This document shows, piece by piece, positions 18,801-26,719 of a DNA stretch of 64,000 nucleotides (its first letter is position 1; every line of letters begins with the position of its first letter). The translations under genes were made by a program, and so were the position numbers. Source of the DNA: JBJMQS01 sp045802605 (GTDB lineage: Bacteria > Planctomycetota > Planctomycetia > Gemmatales > Gemmataceae); the NCBI GenBank assembly GCA_045802605.1, contig JBJMQS010000057.1, forward strand, positions 1 through 64,000, given 5' to 3'. The notes under the pieces were generated by a model. It saw only the letters and a program-made list of their open reading frames with translations. It was not told the DNA's origin and searched no databases.

Positions 18801-21675
18801 AACGGGTTCGTCCGTGGCGAGCGCGCGCAGCACGGTTTCGGGAAACACTGCCACCGGCGGTGGATCTTCGGCCGGCGGCGGCGGCGGATTCTACTTCAAC
18901 TCGACGGGAACTTTCACTGCGGATAACAGTACCTTCGCCAGTAATACCGCGAAAAGCGGAGGAGTACTTTCCTTCAAAGCTGGCACGGTGACTTTCACCC
19001 AATGCACCTTGAGCGGCAATTCGTCCTCCGACAACGGGGGGGCGATCTCCATGAACGCCAACGCCTCGACAATCACCATGAACAACAGCACGGTGTACGG
19101 CAACAGTGCCAACAACGTTGGCGGCGGAATCCGCAAGAACTTCACCGGCACGAACTTTGTCATCACATTGAACAGCACGATCGTGGCCGGAAACACCGCA
19201 AGTGGTAGCTCAGGTACTACGACTAACTTCGGTGCAGATATCGACTGCTCCGGCACCTCCGCGGTTGTGATCGCCGGCGGAAACAACCTAGTCGGTGTGT
19301 CCGATGCCGGCAACTTTACGCTTTCCGGCAGCAACCAGACAGGCACCAAGGCATCGCCTTTGGATCCGTTGCTCAGTGCCTTGGCAGCTAATGGTGGAAC
19401 AACTTTGACGCAAGCACTGAAGGCCGGTAGTCCGGCCTTCAACAAAGGCGCAAACCCATTGAGCCTCACCACTGATCAAAGAGGCACTGGGTTCGCCCGC
19501 ACATTGCAGGGGACTATCGACATCGGCGCTTTTGAAGGCGTTAATCCGGTTCCCAACTATTCCGGCACACTTGCCAACGTGCCGCCGATCAATGCCACCT
19601 ATAAGGCGAGTGTCACCTATACCTCTTCGGTCGGCATCAACACGGGCTCCATTGACGTCAACGACGTGCGGCTCTCAGGGCCTGGGTACATTACCCCGGC
19701 CGCGCCTATTAGCCCACCCGTCATCATTGGGAACAACGGCGATCAAACAGTTACAGTGGAATATGAGTTCTCGCCTCCGGGCACGGCGTGGGATTACACC
19801 GACGACGGCACTTATCAATTAAGCGTCCAAGATAACCAGGTTTATGACACTTCGAGCCCGACGCCGCTGGCAGCCATCGGGGGCCAAGTCAACACGATGC
19901 TTGTTTCCATTCCATTGCCAGTTTTGGTCGTGGATAACATCGATGATGTCGACGACGGCGACTACTCCGCAGGCAAATTCACATTACGTGAAGCGATCAA
20001 CCGCGCAAACGCCGCGATAAGCACGACTGAAACGATCACGTTCGCTCCAGCACTGAATGGCCAGACGATTCTTGCCCTATCGCCGTTGTCGATCACGGAT
20101 CCGGTACAAATCACTGGTCCTGGCTCAACCAAGTTGACGATCTCGGGAGGGGGTTTCTCGACGATCTTCACGACGCAGATTGCGCCGGCTGGTTCGGCTG
20201 TCTCGATTTCCGGCCTGACGATTTCCGGTGGCTCGGCGAGTACTGGCTCGGCCATCACGATTAATAGCGAAAACGTTTCATTGACCGATTGCGTGATTCG
20301 CAACAATGCAAATTTCGGCAACGGCGGAGCGGTTAACGTTGTCGGTTCGACAGCCACTTTGACGGCAACGGGTTGCACCTTTGACAACAACTTTAGCGGG
20401 GCCGGCGGAGCGATCACCGTACAGAATAATGCCGGCCTGTTCGTGAATAACAGCCTATTCACGGACAATTCAACTAACACGGGCTTCGCCGGCGGAGCCA
20501 TCCGTTTCGTCGGCTCGACCACCAATCCGGTCAACGTTGCTATTCGGAATAGCACGTTTGTCGGCAACGCAACGCGATTTACCGGCGGCGCAATTGGATT
20601 CAACTTGGTGTTTTCCGGCACCGCCCTGGTGCAAAACTGCACCATCACCGGCAACTTCTGCGATAGCGACAACAACGCTGACGGAGAAGGCGGCGGCATT
20701 GCCCTGTACAGCGGGATACCGAACGGCAAGCTGGTCATCGATAGCTGCATCGTTTGGGGAAACTTCAAAGGCACTGCGGCACCGGTGGCAAGCGACGTAA
20801 GCAATGGCAGCACCTCGCAAATGGATGCGAACTTCAGCCTGATCGGCGAGGCATCCGCCGCCGGGAATTTTGTGCCCGACGCGAAGACGACTTCGCTGTT
20901 AGGCCAGGATCCACTGCTCAATGCACTCGGTTCCAATGGCGGGCCGACGCAGACGATGTCCATCCAAGCCGCGAGCCCAGCGAAGAACAACGGCAGTAAT
21001 CCAGCTGGACTGACAACTGATCAACGGGGTGCCGGTTACTCGCGGACCGCCTTGGGAGCAACCGACATCGGGGCTTATGAAATTCAAGCTCCCCCTACCG
21101 TGACTTCCGTTGTTCTCGATGAAGGCACCGGCAACACCAACATCGGCAGTGTCAACGGCGCGATCCAACGCTCGCAGGTACGACGCATCATCGTGACTTT
21201 CTCCGAAGCGGTTAACTTCATGGGCGATGTGACCGCCGCCTTCACTGTGCATCGCACCGGCACCGCGGGTACTGTCGGGGATGTTGCGCTCACCGCCAAC
21301 CCGGCGATTGGCTCGGCCAGCTCAGTGACCATTACGTTCGGGGGTCCACTAACCGAGTCGAATGGTTCATTGGTTGATGGGCTTTACGACTTCATTATTG
21401 GCGCAGCCCAAGTTTCGGGAGCCGGTGGCGCACTGGATGGGAACAACGACACAATTCCGGGCGGGGATTACACTGTGACCGGTACCACGGCGAACAAGTG
21501 GTTCCGCTTCTACGGCGATCAGAATGGCGATGCTGCGGTCGATCAGAATGATTACCTGGTCTTCCGCAATGCGCTCTCCGGCGGCCCGAATACGGTGTTT
21601 GACTTTAACAACGACGGCGACGTCGATCAGAACGATTACTTGCGCTTCCGCCAGAATATCTCCGGGGCTCCGTGA
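15820..21675 (+). CDS. Giant secreted right-handed beta-helix protein, three modules, dockerin-like C-terminus
   Basis: The product is 1951 residues from ATG 15820 with GGAG eight bases upstream. The leader is basic and contains LNELEDRRVPAT, the planctomycete N-terminal sorting-type motif. Three beta-helix modules follow, each opening with a CSLREAI-type motif: CTLREAIQS (nt about 16003), LTLREAIRLSN (about 18148) and FTLREAINRAN (about 19978). Each ends with a PAFN(A/K)G...DQRGTGF closure. Between modules are two homologous linkers starting LPNVPPINASYQ and LANVPPINATYK, probably Ig/cadherin-like. The end carries two Ca-binding EF-hand-like loops (DQNGDAAVDQND and DFNNDGDVDQND), a dockerin-like pair. 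It is likely extracellular; the role (adhesion or matrix) is inferred. Codon use is Asn/Thr/Ser/Gly-rich. Confidence 0.9.
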   Translation: MSFGHSFRRLFGKRAIRPRLNRGIRFGYTRLTLNELEDRRVPATITVTGNGDDVVVGGGCTLREAIQSIMGTTDANGDVTSNKTGSYGTNDSIIFNGAMTISVGATLGQLTISKPISISGLGQNLTVIQNAKTAAADARIFDLSATGNAVIKMNDMTLSNGNLIAGAGNLGGAIRNADEFLELTNVTFSNNTAVGQSTGATGGSAAGGAIAMTVAGGKLTLTGCTFTNNLASGTVSGSSGSGGAVVVIAASTVTVNSCSFLSNTAGVSGGALQFTATSNCSITNSTFTSNSASTSGGGVLNMTGASSTVSISSTTFTTNSASGSTGGAVNLTGASTTASFTACNWSANVSSSNGGAFQGSGNTAIYNFTSCTVTTNQSAGASGGGGLRFQGTSPTVTIDSCTLSGNTANGSGSAGAISNTGGTSPVMNISNTLISGNVAAGTSGGGLDITAASTTITNSTISGNSVVGAAGNGGGLTITTGALTVYNSTIYGNTAGTGTGAGGGIRKSQINGTGAVTLYSTIVAGNVASTAADISSSATTVTINIGGGRNLIGVANAGNFTLSGINKTGVDTSPLDAKLNSLGSNGGPTLTHSLQTKSPAFNAGSNVLVLPFDQRGTGFSRVNGSNADVGAFEGVSPDPGAKVTLPNVPPINASYQAIVVYADETGIDTTTIDVNDVVLSGPVHVGNLSPTTVTFTGPVTSVTATYTFTPPGSSWDYSDDGVYTLTMQPNQVLDTDGPNPVASGGLGSFSVTIALPNPFVVDNSGDTDDGDVGPTKLTLREAIRLSNATPGQLDSITFDSSLNGKTITMGSQITITDALSITGLGAANLKLSGGSLSRILNVNLTTGTDTVTISQIKFSDGNGTDGPGGAITESSGNLTLNTVTFDFNQSSVGSGAAGGAISFGAVARLTLNNCTLTNNSAAGSSTSSTGGGGAISTSGAATVTLNNCLLDSNSSTFDGGGAIHGQTTLTVNVNDSTITNNNSGGFGGAMFLNTTGSSVASARSTVSGNTATGGGSSAGGGGGFYFNSTGTFTADNSTFASNTAKSGGVLSFKAGTVTFTQCTLSGNSSSDNGGAISMNANASTITMNNSTVYGNSANNVGGGIRKNFTGTNFVITLNSTIVAGNTASGSSGTTTNFGADIDCSGTSAVVIAGGNNLVGVSDAGNFTLSGSNQTGTKASPLDPLLSALAANGGTTLTQALKAGSPAFNKGANPLSLTTDQRGTGFARTLQGTIDIGAFEGVNPVPNYSGTLANVPPINATYKASVTYTSSVGINTGSIDVNDVRLSGPGYITPAAPISPPVIIGNNGDQTVTVEYEFSPPGTAWDYTDDGTYQLSVQDNQVYDTSSPTPLAAIGGQVNTMLVSIPLPVLVVDNIDDVDDGDYSAGKFTLREAINRANAAISTTETITFAPALNGQTILALSPLSITDPVQITGPGSTKLTISGGGFSTIFTTQIAPAGSAVSISGLTISGGSASTGSAITINSENVSLTDCVIRNNANFGNGGAVNVVGSTATLTATGCTFDNNFSGAGGAITVQNNAGLFVNNSLFTDNSTNTGFAGGAIRFVGSTTNPVNVAIRNSTFVGNATRFTGGAIGFNLVFSGTALVQNCTITGNFCDSDNNADGEGGGIALYSGIPNGKLVIDSCIVWGNFKGTAAPVASDVSNGSTSQMDANFSLIGEASAAGNFVPDAKTTSLLGQDPLLNALGSNGGPTQTMSIQAASPAKNNGSNPAGLTTDQRGAGYSRTALGATDIGAYEIQAPPTVTSVVLDEGTGNTNIGSVNGAIQRSQVRRIIVTFSEAVNFMGDVTAAFTVHRTGTAGTVGDVALTANPAIGSASSVTITFGGPLTESNGSLVDGLYDFIIGAAQVSGAGGALDGNNDTIPGGDYTVTGTTANKWFRFYGDQNGDAAVDQNDYLVFRNALSGGPNTVFDFNNDGDVDQNDYLRFRQNISGAP

Positions 21676-21686
21676 TGTGAGGTCAC

Positions 21687-21709
21687 GGCGTTTGCCATTG
21701 GTAAACGCC
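21687..21709 (+). terminator. Stem-loop after the giant beta-helix gene
   Basis: There is a 10-bp stem with one mismatch (GGCGTTTGCC / GGTAAACGCC) and a 3-nt loop, 12 bp after the stop. No U-tract follows. The rest of 21710-22038 shows no gene. Confidence 0.5.
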
Positions 21710-22038
21710 TCCACGGCAATCCAAACTCTGCCTCATTGCGTGCTTCGGTCCCATCGACAGAGGTGTGTCGGACATAAGCGGACTACAGCTTTTGCCTTTG
21801 CCACCTCGTTTGGTGTTCCGCAGAATGCCGGCTCAAGGATCCCTAAGTCTAAGTCCGGATCATTGAGCGTTCTTGTTTATTCAGACATGAATTTGAGATT
21901 CTCAGCATTTTGATGGCGGCCGGCGGAAACATGATCTACAATTAGGTTGGCACCTCCTCGATTAGCAGCCGTCGCCGGCGCTTCGTTATTTGTACCGTCT
22001 ACCGGCAAAGCCCAATCCTGCGTCCTAGGAAATCTGTG

Positions 22039-22352
22039 ATGATATCTCATCGTCTGCGGACCATCGCGTCGCTTGAAGAGCGCCTCGCGCCCGCAAACCT
22101 GACGCTCACGTCCGCCTACAACTGCGATGGCTACGGAAACTTCCTGGCCAACCCGGTGTACGGGCAAGACGTCTACATCCGGGCCAACTGGACCGCAGCG
22201 GGCATGGCCGGCACCGAGACGGGTATCATCCGGTGGACCGTCAACGGCGTGTCGATCGACTCGCCCGTGGTCAACTATGTGGCGGGCACCAACCCGTATG
22301 TCTTCTATTGAGCCGGCTGGTGGATCGGCAACGCGACTTGGTCGGTCACGGT
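22039..22352 (+). pseudogene. 5' fragment of a planctomycete secreted protein, nonsense codon and truncated
   Basis: From ATG 22039 the frame reads a short leader with ASLEERLAPANLTLTSAYNC, again the LExRxxPA motif, then YGQDVYIRANWTAAGMAGTE and TGIIRWTVNGVSIDSPVVNY. A TGA at 22309-22311 interrupts it; the same frame continues AGWWIGNATWSVTV to about 22352 and then becomes the antisense of a prim-pol gene. In intact relatives this domain lies at the N-terminus of longer exported proteins. Only the first 105 codons survive. Confidence 0.6.
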
Positions 22353-22647
22353 CTTCAAACTCCTCAGCAACAGCCTTCGAGTCACAGTCAATCACCTCAA
22401 GGTGCATGCTTACTTCTCCGGTCACGACAGCGATGCCGCGTTCGATCCAGCTCTGACCAAACCATTCGTGCAGCTCAGCCATTGTTGGCAGCCTGTGTTT
22501 GAGATGACCCCATGGCCTTCGCCGCCGAAAAGTTTCCAGATCAACAACAACGGGGAACGCGCTCCAATCCGGTCTTTTACTTCCGTCGGCGCGAATAGGC
22601 ACCATCGATAGTCCAAGGGCCAAATAATTGACAGAGATCTCAAACAT
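22353..22647 (-). pseudogene. N-terminal fragment of a prim-pol (bifunctional primase/polymerase) protein
   Basis: ATG 22647 is preceded by GGAGGGG nine bases upstream. The sequence NYLALGLSMVPIRADGSKRP, AELHEWFGQSWIERGIAVVT and LEVIDCDSKAVAEEFE matches the N-terminal prim-pol fold: a basic K-x-P loop, then an acidic V-I-D-C-D catalytic strand. The gene is cut at about 22353, where it meets the 5' fragment of a secreted-protein gene head-on; the frame runs on antisense to 21877. It is the last gene of the minus-strand element and would have synthesised primers for its replication. It should be inactive without its C-terminal half. Confidence 0.6.
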
Positions 22648-23042
22648 CACCAAGCCCCTCCAAATCCAAGAACGGCTATCCCAATAACCACCGCTTCACC
22701 CCATGGTGGTAATTGCGTGATTACCTTTCTTCCAACAGAATTCCACCCTTCTATGTCCATTACCACTCCCCTCAATCCCCCCAGTCAATATTGACGCGCG
22801 GTCGAGGCCGCGACCGCGGCCTATGTTGCATGCGCATAGGTAGGGGGGCTACTGGTGGTAATGACAGGCATGGTCGCGTAGAAGCCAATTCAAGAGGTGC
22901 CTGTGAAACGGGCTCGTTGCGAGGTGAGCCATTAATCTCTCCCATAGCGCTAGCCCGTATCAAGTAAACCTTGGTAGAGCTGCCATTAAAGCTAATCGTT
23001 TTCTGACTGCGCCCTGATTTATCCGAGTCCGTACTTAACCAG
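22648..23042. other. Intergenic region with hairpin
   Basis: I see no gene. A GC-rich stem-loop with 7-bp arms (AGGCCGC / GCGGCCT) lies at 22805-22822, next to CTATG...CATAG. It separates the helicase gene from the prim-pol fragment and could be part of the element's replication or termination signals. Confidence 0.4.
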
Positions 23043-25229
23043 TTACGGTCGCGCCAGTCGCGAATGATCGACTCGTGTCGAAAAGCTCCAACGGCAAGAA
23101 TCTTCCAGCCGGTGAGGAAAAAGTGCTAAATCACCGCCTGGACGCCATATGCCCGCGAGTTGCCGATTTGATTGAACCGAGACACTTTGGCGCTCCTCAG
23201 GACGGACAAACTCACTGAGGTGCCCGTTTGCCCAGCTAACTACGTACGCAAGAGCTCTCGCAGCGACGTTCGCTCCGGTCGACTCAGTCGTGAGTAAGTC
23301 ATAGACCAGTTCGATCGGGTCTTTCCAATGCCATGGCGTGGAGATCGCCTCGTGCACCCATTCGGAAACCGTTCGGACAAGCGCGAGCATGGTTGACATG
23401 CGATGAGCGACGCCATTTGCTTTCGCGCGATCTTGATAGTTCCTCAATGACATCTGGAAGCGCTTCGTCCATTCGTTCCAATGTGTTTTAGATTTAAGCA
23501 CTGCCTCGACGAACCCTGGGCCGGCGTGACCGTAATGGTTGGGAAGTTGCTGGGTGAGTCTTTCCACCATTAACCGAGCGGAGTCCGACTCACCAAACGG
23601 TGAGCCCCAGAATTCCAGCACGCGGGCCCGTGTACCACCGTCATTGGAAAAGGCGGACACCGGTTGTTCGCCAGACAGGAACAAGATGCCCTCGATTGGG
23701 TCTTGGCCATCGATGCCGGCAATAGTGCCGCGACCTTTGCCTCGGCCCTGCGCAAAGCCATAAATAAAACGCGAAACGTCTTCGTCGTGAATCGCGTGTT
23801 GCGTCTCATCAAGGATCGTAGGTACGTTTCCTGAGATGGCGGCCAAACGGTCCCGAAACACTGGGGTCGAGTGCCAATTATGGACGAGTGTTGAATTATC
23901 ATGGTCACTTGGGCTCCCCCAAGTGCTCGCTATCGTGCGCAGCAGCGTCGTTTTGCCAATAGACGTACGGCCCGACAGGCTCACGGCGAAGTTGGGCGCA
24001 CCAAAAATTGCCGCGACCGGTGCCGCGAAGCCGGCATTGACGCAGAACGCTGGAATGCGATGGAGCATGATTGGTGCCAGGGCTTGAAACCAACCCTCGA
24101 GCGTTCCGCGAGAATGAAATGCCGCTGCGATTTGATTGTCGCCATCGTCCCGACCGCGAAACCGTACATGGTCAGACGCGCAATCTGCCGAGGTGCTGGG
24201 CCCCTCGGCGGTAATTACGGTGTTCCCCCAGAGGAAACTCTCATAGTTGTTTTGCCAACCGAGCCGGTTGCTTTCCTTGCGCCGGGGAATTGCCGCACGA
24301 TTGACGTGCTCAAAGGCAGCTAGGAACGCAACGAGTGTTGTCGCGTTGACCGAACTGACCGGCAGTCCGTGGCCGGCGAGATCAATTATTCGGCGGGAGT
24401 CAGCAATGTCACGCCGATCCACCGGGAGTGGCTTCCACCCACTCGGCGTTTTGAACGCCAGCACGGCTGTCTCCCGGCCAGTTTGAGTGTTCTGGCGGAA
24501 TTCGGCGATCGCCAACGGCGTGGAGATAACATCGCCGTCGTTGCCGCAAACACCCGCTTCATTAATCTCATATCCCGGGGGTACGACGAGCTCGGCAACG
24601 ATCGGAGCATCCGGAAGGCACGCCAGCAGCGAGCGAACTAAGAGTTGCTTAGCCTGTCGGCAGGCTTGCTCGATTCTTTGGCGGATCGCTGCGATTTCTT
24701 TTGACGTGGCGGCGGCACGGAGGCCAACGTAACCGGCCACCTTCAAGCACTGCGTGATGGTGCTGGCCGCCTCCGTGATTGCTTGCGGATAAACTAGCGC
24801 CGCGATCTCGCAGAGCATTCGACGTCCACGGGCAGACCGTTCAACATCAGACGAATCAAAACGGACGAAGCTGCCAGCACACTGCAAGATGTCGCCGGGC
24901 TTGTCCGCGTCGTCCACGAATGGCAGGCGCAACGCGATTAAGAAATCCAAAATCTGCAGCCGATCTGTGTCACTAAAGTCCAACATTGATGAAGTGAAGC
25001 AGATCTTGGCTTTGCGGCCCATGGACCGAACTTCCTGCTGAAACGCATCCGCTGCGGCAGTGGCGCGAATTACCTCCATGGTCACGTAACGGCGTTGCTT
25101 GCCAACTAAGATCTTGACATGTGGGGACGGCGGTGTGATTCGACTTTTGGCTGCCCGGCGTGGTTTGCGCGCCACGTGCTTGCCGTTACTACTGTGATTG
25201 GAATTGGCAATGGGATCGGTTATGATCAT
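23043..25229 (-). CDS. DUF927-family primase-helicase-like ATPase of a mobile element
   Basis: The product is 728 residues from ATG 25229, chosen because AAGGAG lies ten bases upstream. The N-terminus is basic and disordered (ARKPRRAAKSRITPP). The C-terminal half is a DUF927-type helicase: LGWQNNYESFLWGNTVI, a Walker A SLSGRTSIGKTTLLRTIAS, a Walker B NVPTILDETQ, then an arginine-bearing segment NDGGTRARVLEFWGSPFG. DUF927 proteins occur in phages, SCC-like cassettes and integrative elements next to primases, and a prim-pol fragment follows here. Likely role: unwinding for element replication. The last 80 residues look degenerate but the frame is open. Confidence 0.75.
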   Translation of the reverse strand: MIITDPIANSNHSSNGKHVARKPRRAAKSRITPPSPHVKILVGKQRRYVTMEVIRATAAADAFQQEVRSMGRKAKICFTSSMLDFSDTDRLQILDFLIALRLPFVDDADKPGDILQCAGSFVRFDSSDVERSARGRRMLCEIAALVYPQAITEAASTITQCLKVAGYVGLRAAATSKEIAAIRQRIEQACRQAKQLLVRSLLACLPDAPIVAELVVPPGYEINEAGVCGNDGDVISTPLAIAEFRQNTQTGRETAVLAFKTPSGWKPLPVDRRDIADSRRIIDLAGHGLPVSSVNATTLVAFLAAFEHVNRAAIPRRKESNRLGWQNNYESFLWGNTVITAEGPSTSADCASDHVRFRGRDDGDNQIAAAFHSRGTLEGWFQALAPIMLHRIPAFCVNAGFAAPVAAIFGAPNFAVSLSGRTSIGKTTLLRTIASTWGSPSDHDNSTLVHNWHSTPVFRDRLAAISGNVPTILDETQHAIHDEDVSRFIYGFAQGRGKGRGTIAGIDGQDPIEGILFLSGEQPVSAFSNDGGTRARVLEFWGSPFGESDSARLMVERLTQQLPNHYGHAGPGFVEAVLKSKTHWNEWTKRFQMSLRNYQDRAKANGVAHRMSTMLALVRTVSEWVHEAISTPWHWKDPIELVYDLLTTESTGANVAARALAYVVSWANGHLSEFVRPEERQSVSVQSNRQLAGIWRPGGDLALFPHRLEDSCRWSFSTRVDHSRLARP

Positions 25230-25311
25230 TAGCGTGTTTCTCCTTAGCAGGGGGTGACACAAGATCGGCGCCTCGTGGGTGCAACCACGAGGCGCCACAA
25301 CTTACCAAAAG

Positions 25312-26139
25312 TCACATCTCGTTCTGGTCAAACTCATCGAGCGTATTGAATTCATCTACACATTCGTATTGAGGGGATTCGACGTTCTCCTCCGGCGACT
25401 CGACACCCACAACAGGATCATCGCCCTGTTGCTGCGAAACAAATGTGAATTCAAAGTTGTCGGCCCAACGTCGTAGCCGCGACACCACCTCCGGTAATCG
25501 CGTCACCTTTTCCTCCTTCGCAGCTAAGTCGACTTGCGCAACACTCCAGGCTGCCAGCTCTGACAGTTCACGGCCGGCATTTGTGAGGTCGCTCGCCCAC
25601 GATGACTCTGATTCAGCGGAATTGTCCTCTGCGAGTGCAGCGGTGCGCGAAGGTTTTCGCGCAGGTTGCTTGCGTCCGCGCCGATCCGTTCTCAAGGTGA
25701 GGTGAGGTATTTCACCACCATCCACGAGCCGTGCGCGCAACTTCTTGACGGTTTTCGGGCTACCGTTCACCGCGTCAGCTACGTCACGGTCTGCACGTTC
25801 AGGGTTAGCACGCAAGAGCTCTGCAATTAATTCCTTCTTCTGCTGCATAGTGAGCTGTCGTCGGTGAAAATTGACGGCAATTGCGCGGGCTTTTTGCTCT
25901 TTGGACGATAGGCCTGTCAGGACCACCTTCGGGATCTTGCGAAGCCCCAGCTTCTTGGCGGCGCGGAGCCGGTGGTGGCCGTCGATAACGATCCCCTCCG
26001 GCGTGACGATGATCGGCACCTCGATGCCACGTTGCTCAATGTCGGCCAAGAGTTCTACAAACTCCGCTTCGGGCAGTTTGGGCAATAAGGTGTCGTGCTT
26101 CAGAAAGAACTTCATGCGCCCGATGCTGATCGTCTTCAT
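25312..26139 (-). CDS. ParB/RepB-like nuclease-domain protein
   Basis: The product is 275 residues from ATG 26139 with GGAGG about six bases upstream. The N-terminus has the ParB N-terminal fold: FVELLADIEQRGIEVPIIVT, GIVIDGHHRLRAAKKLGLRK (the GHHR box) and ARAIAVNFHRRQLTMQQKKE, followed by an HTH-like segment DRDVADAVNGSPKTVKKLRA. The C-terminal third is acidic and probably disordered. Members partition or regulate plasmids and mobile elements by CTP-dependent DNA binding. It precedes the DUF927 helicase on the minus strand. No ParA-type ATPase is seen nearby, so a regulatory or replication role is as likely as partition. Confidence 0.8.
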   Translation of the reverse strand: MKTISIGRMKFFLKHDTLLPKLPEAEFVELLADIEQRGIEVPIIVTPEGIVIDGHHRLRAAKKLGLRKIPKVVLTGLSSKEQKARAIAVNFHRRQLTMQQKKELIAELLRANPERADRDVADAVNGSPKTVKKLRARLVDGGEIPHLTLRTDRRGRKQPARKPSRTAALAEDNSAESESSWASDLTNAGRELSELAAWSVAQVDLAAKEEKVTRLPEVVSRLRRWADNFEFTFVSQQQGDDPVVGVESPEENVESPQYECVDEFNTLDEFDQNEM

Positions 26140-26192
26140 TAGTACCTCCGGGTAAGTGCCGGCGACGCTGTGCCGCCGGCAGAGTAGAGCGG

Positions 26193-26486
26193 TTACCGAA
26201 TTTGTTCCGCGTCCAGCCGATGTTCGGCCGCGCGAATGGCCGCTGAGCGGCGTCGACTCAGATACCCCGGTCGCGACATCGGGGCATTGAGGCGGGTTAG
26301 AAAATCGAAGACGGCGCTTTTCGTTGTGAATCGTCGTCCGCCGACAAGCACAGTGTCGAGCTTGAACTTCCCAAGCTGAACGCCGCGAAGCGCCCAGCGA
26401 ACGACCGTTGCGGAGTGGGGCCGTCGGCCCGGGAATAAACTGCCGGCTTTGGTCAACGGAATCAGAGGTTCACTGAAATCGATCAT
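26193..26486 (-). CDS. DUF1580-like small DNA-binding protein (possible excisionase/regulator)
   Basis: The product is 97 residues, SD AGGAGC about six bases upstream of ATG 26486. PLIPLTKAGSLFPGRRPHSA, TVVRWALRGVQ and LDTVLVGGRRFTTKSAVFDF match the planctomycete DUF1580 family: an MerR/excisionase-like winged helix (position, target-site helix, wing). The C-terminus is basic (YLSRRRSAAIRAAEHRLDAE). It sits at the head of the ParB-helicase-primase genes and downstream of a purine tract and nested inverted repeats that could be its operator. Confidence 0.7.
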   Translation of the reverse strand: MIDFSEPLIPLTKAGSLFPGRRPHSATVVRWALRGVQLGKFKLDTVLVGGRRFTTKSAVFDFLTRLNAPMSRPGYLSRRRSAAIRAAEHRLDAEQIR

Positions 26487-26558
26487 GAATGCTCCTAACT
26501 GCAGAAATCCGCGTCGGATTGCCGTCGATTGTTAAATTTGCCGTGTCAGAGCGCGATC

Positions 26559-26590
26559 AGGAGGAGATGGGGGGGAGAAGGGGGGAGATG
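26559..26590 (+). repeat. Homopurine G-rich tract
   Basis: The tract contains runs of seven and six G separated by AGAA, interrupted by single T bases. It lies 73-104 bp upstream of the DUF1580 start, on the opposite strand to that gene. It could form triplex or G-quadruplex structures. Confidence 0.6.
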
Positions 26591-26596
26591 AAAATA

Positions 26597-26627
26597 CAGA
26601 ACCATAGCCATGGTTCTGACAAGAACC
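26597..26627. promoter_or_regulatory. Nested inverted repeats with three AGAACC half-sites, candidate operator
   Basis: A perfect 9-bp inverted repeat (CAGAACCAT / ATGGTTCTG) lies at 26597-26618. A second repeat (GGTTCT / AGAACC, 26612-26627) shares its right arm. Two mutually exclusive stems or overlapping protein sites are therefore possible, between the DUF1580 gene and the next gene. Confidence 0.5.
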
Positions 26628-26719
26628 TGATCAAGTTCACCAGGCGATAGACGAGACCGGTGCAATGGATCAGATGCGAAAAGTGCATTGACTTGGTGCT
26701 TCACTTATTCCAGCGCAAG

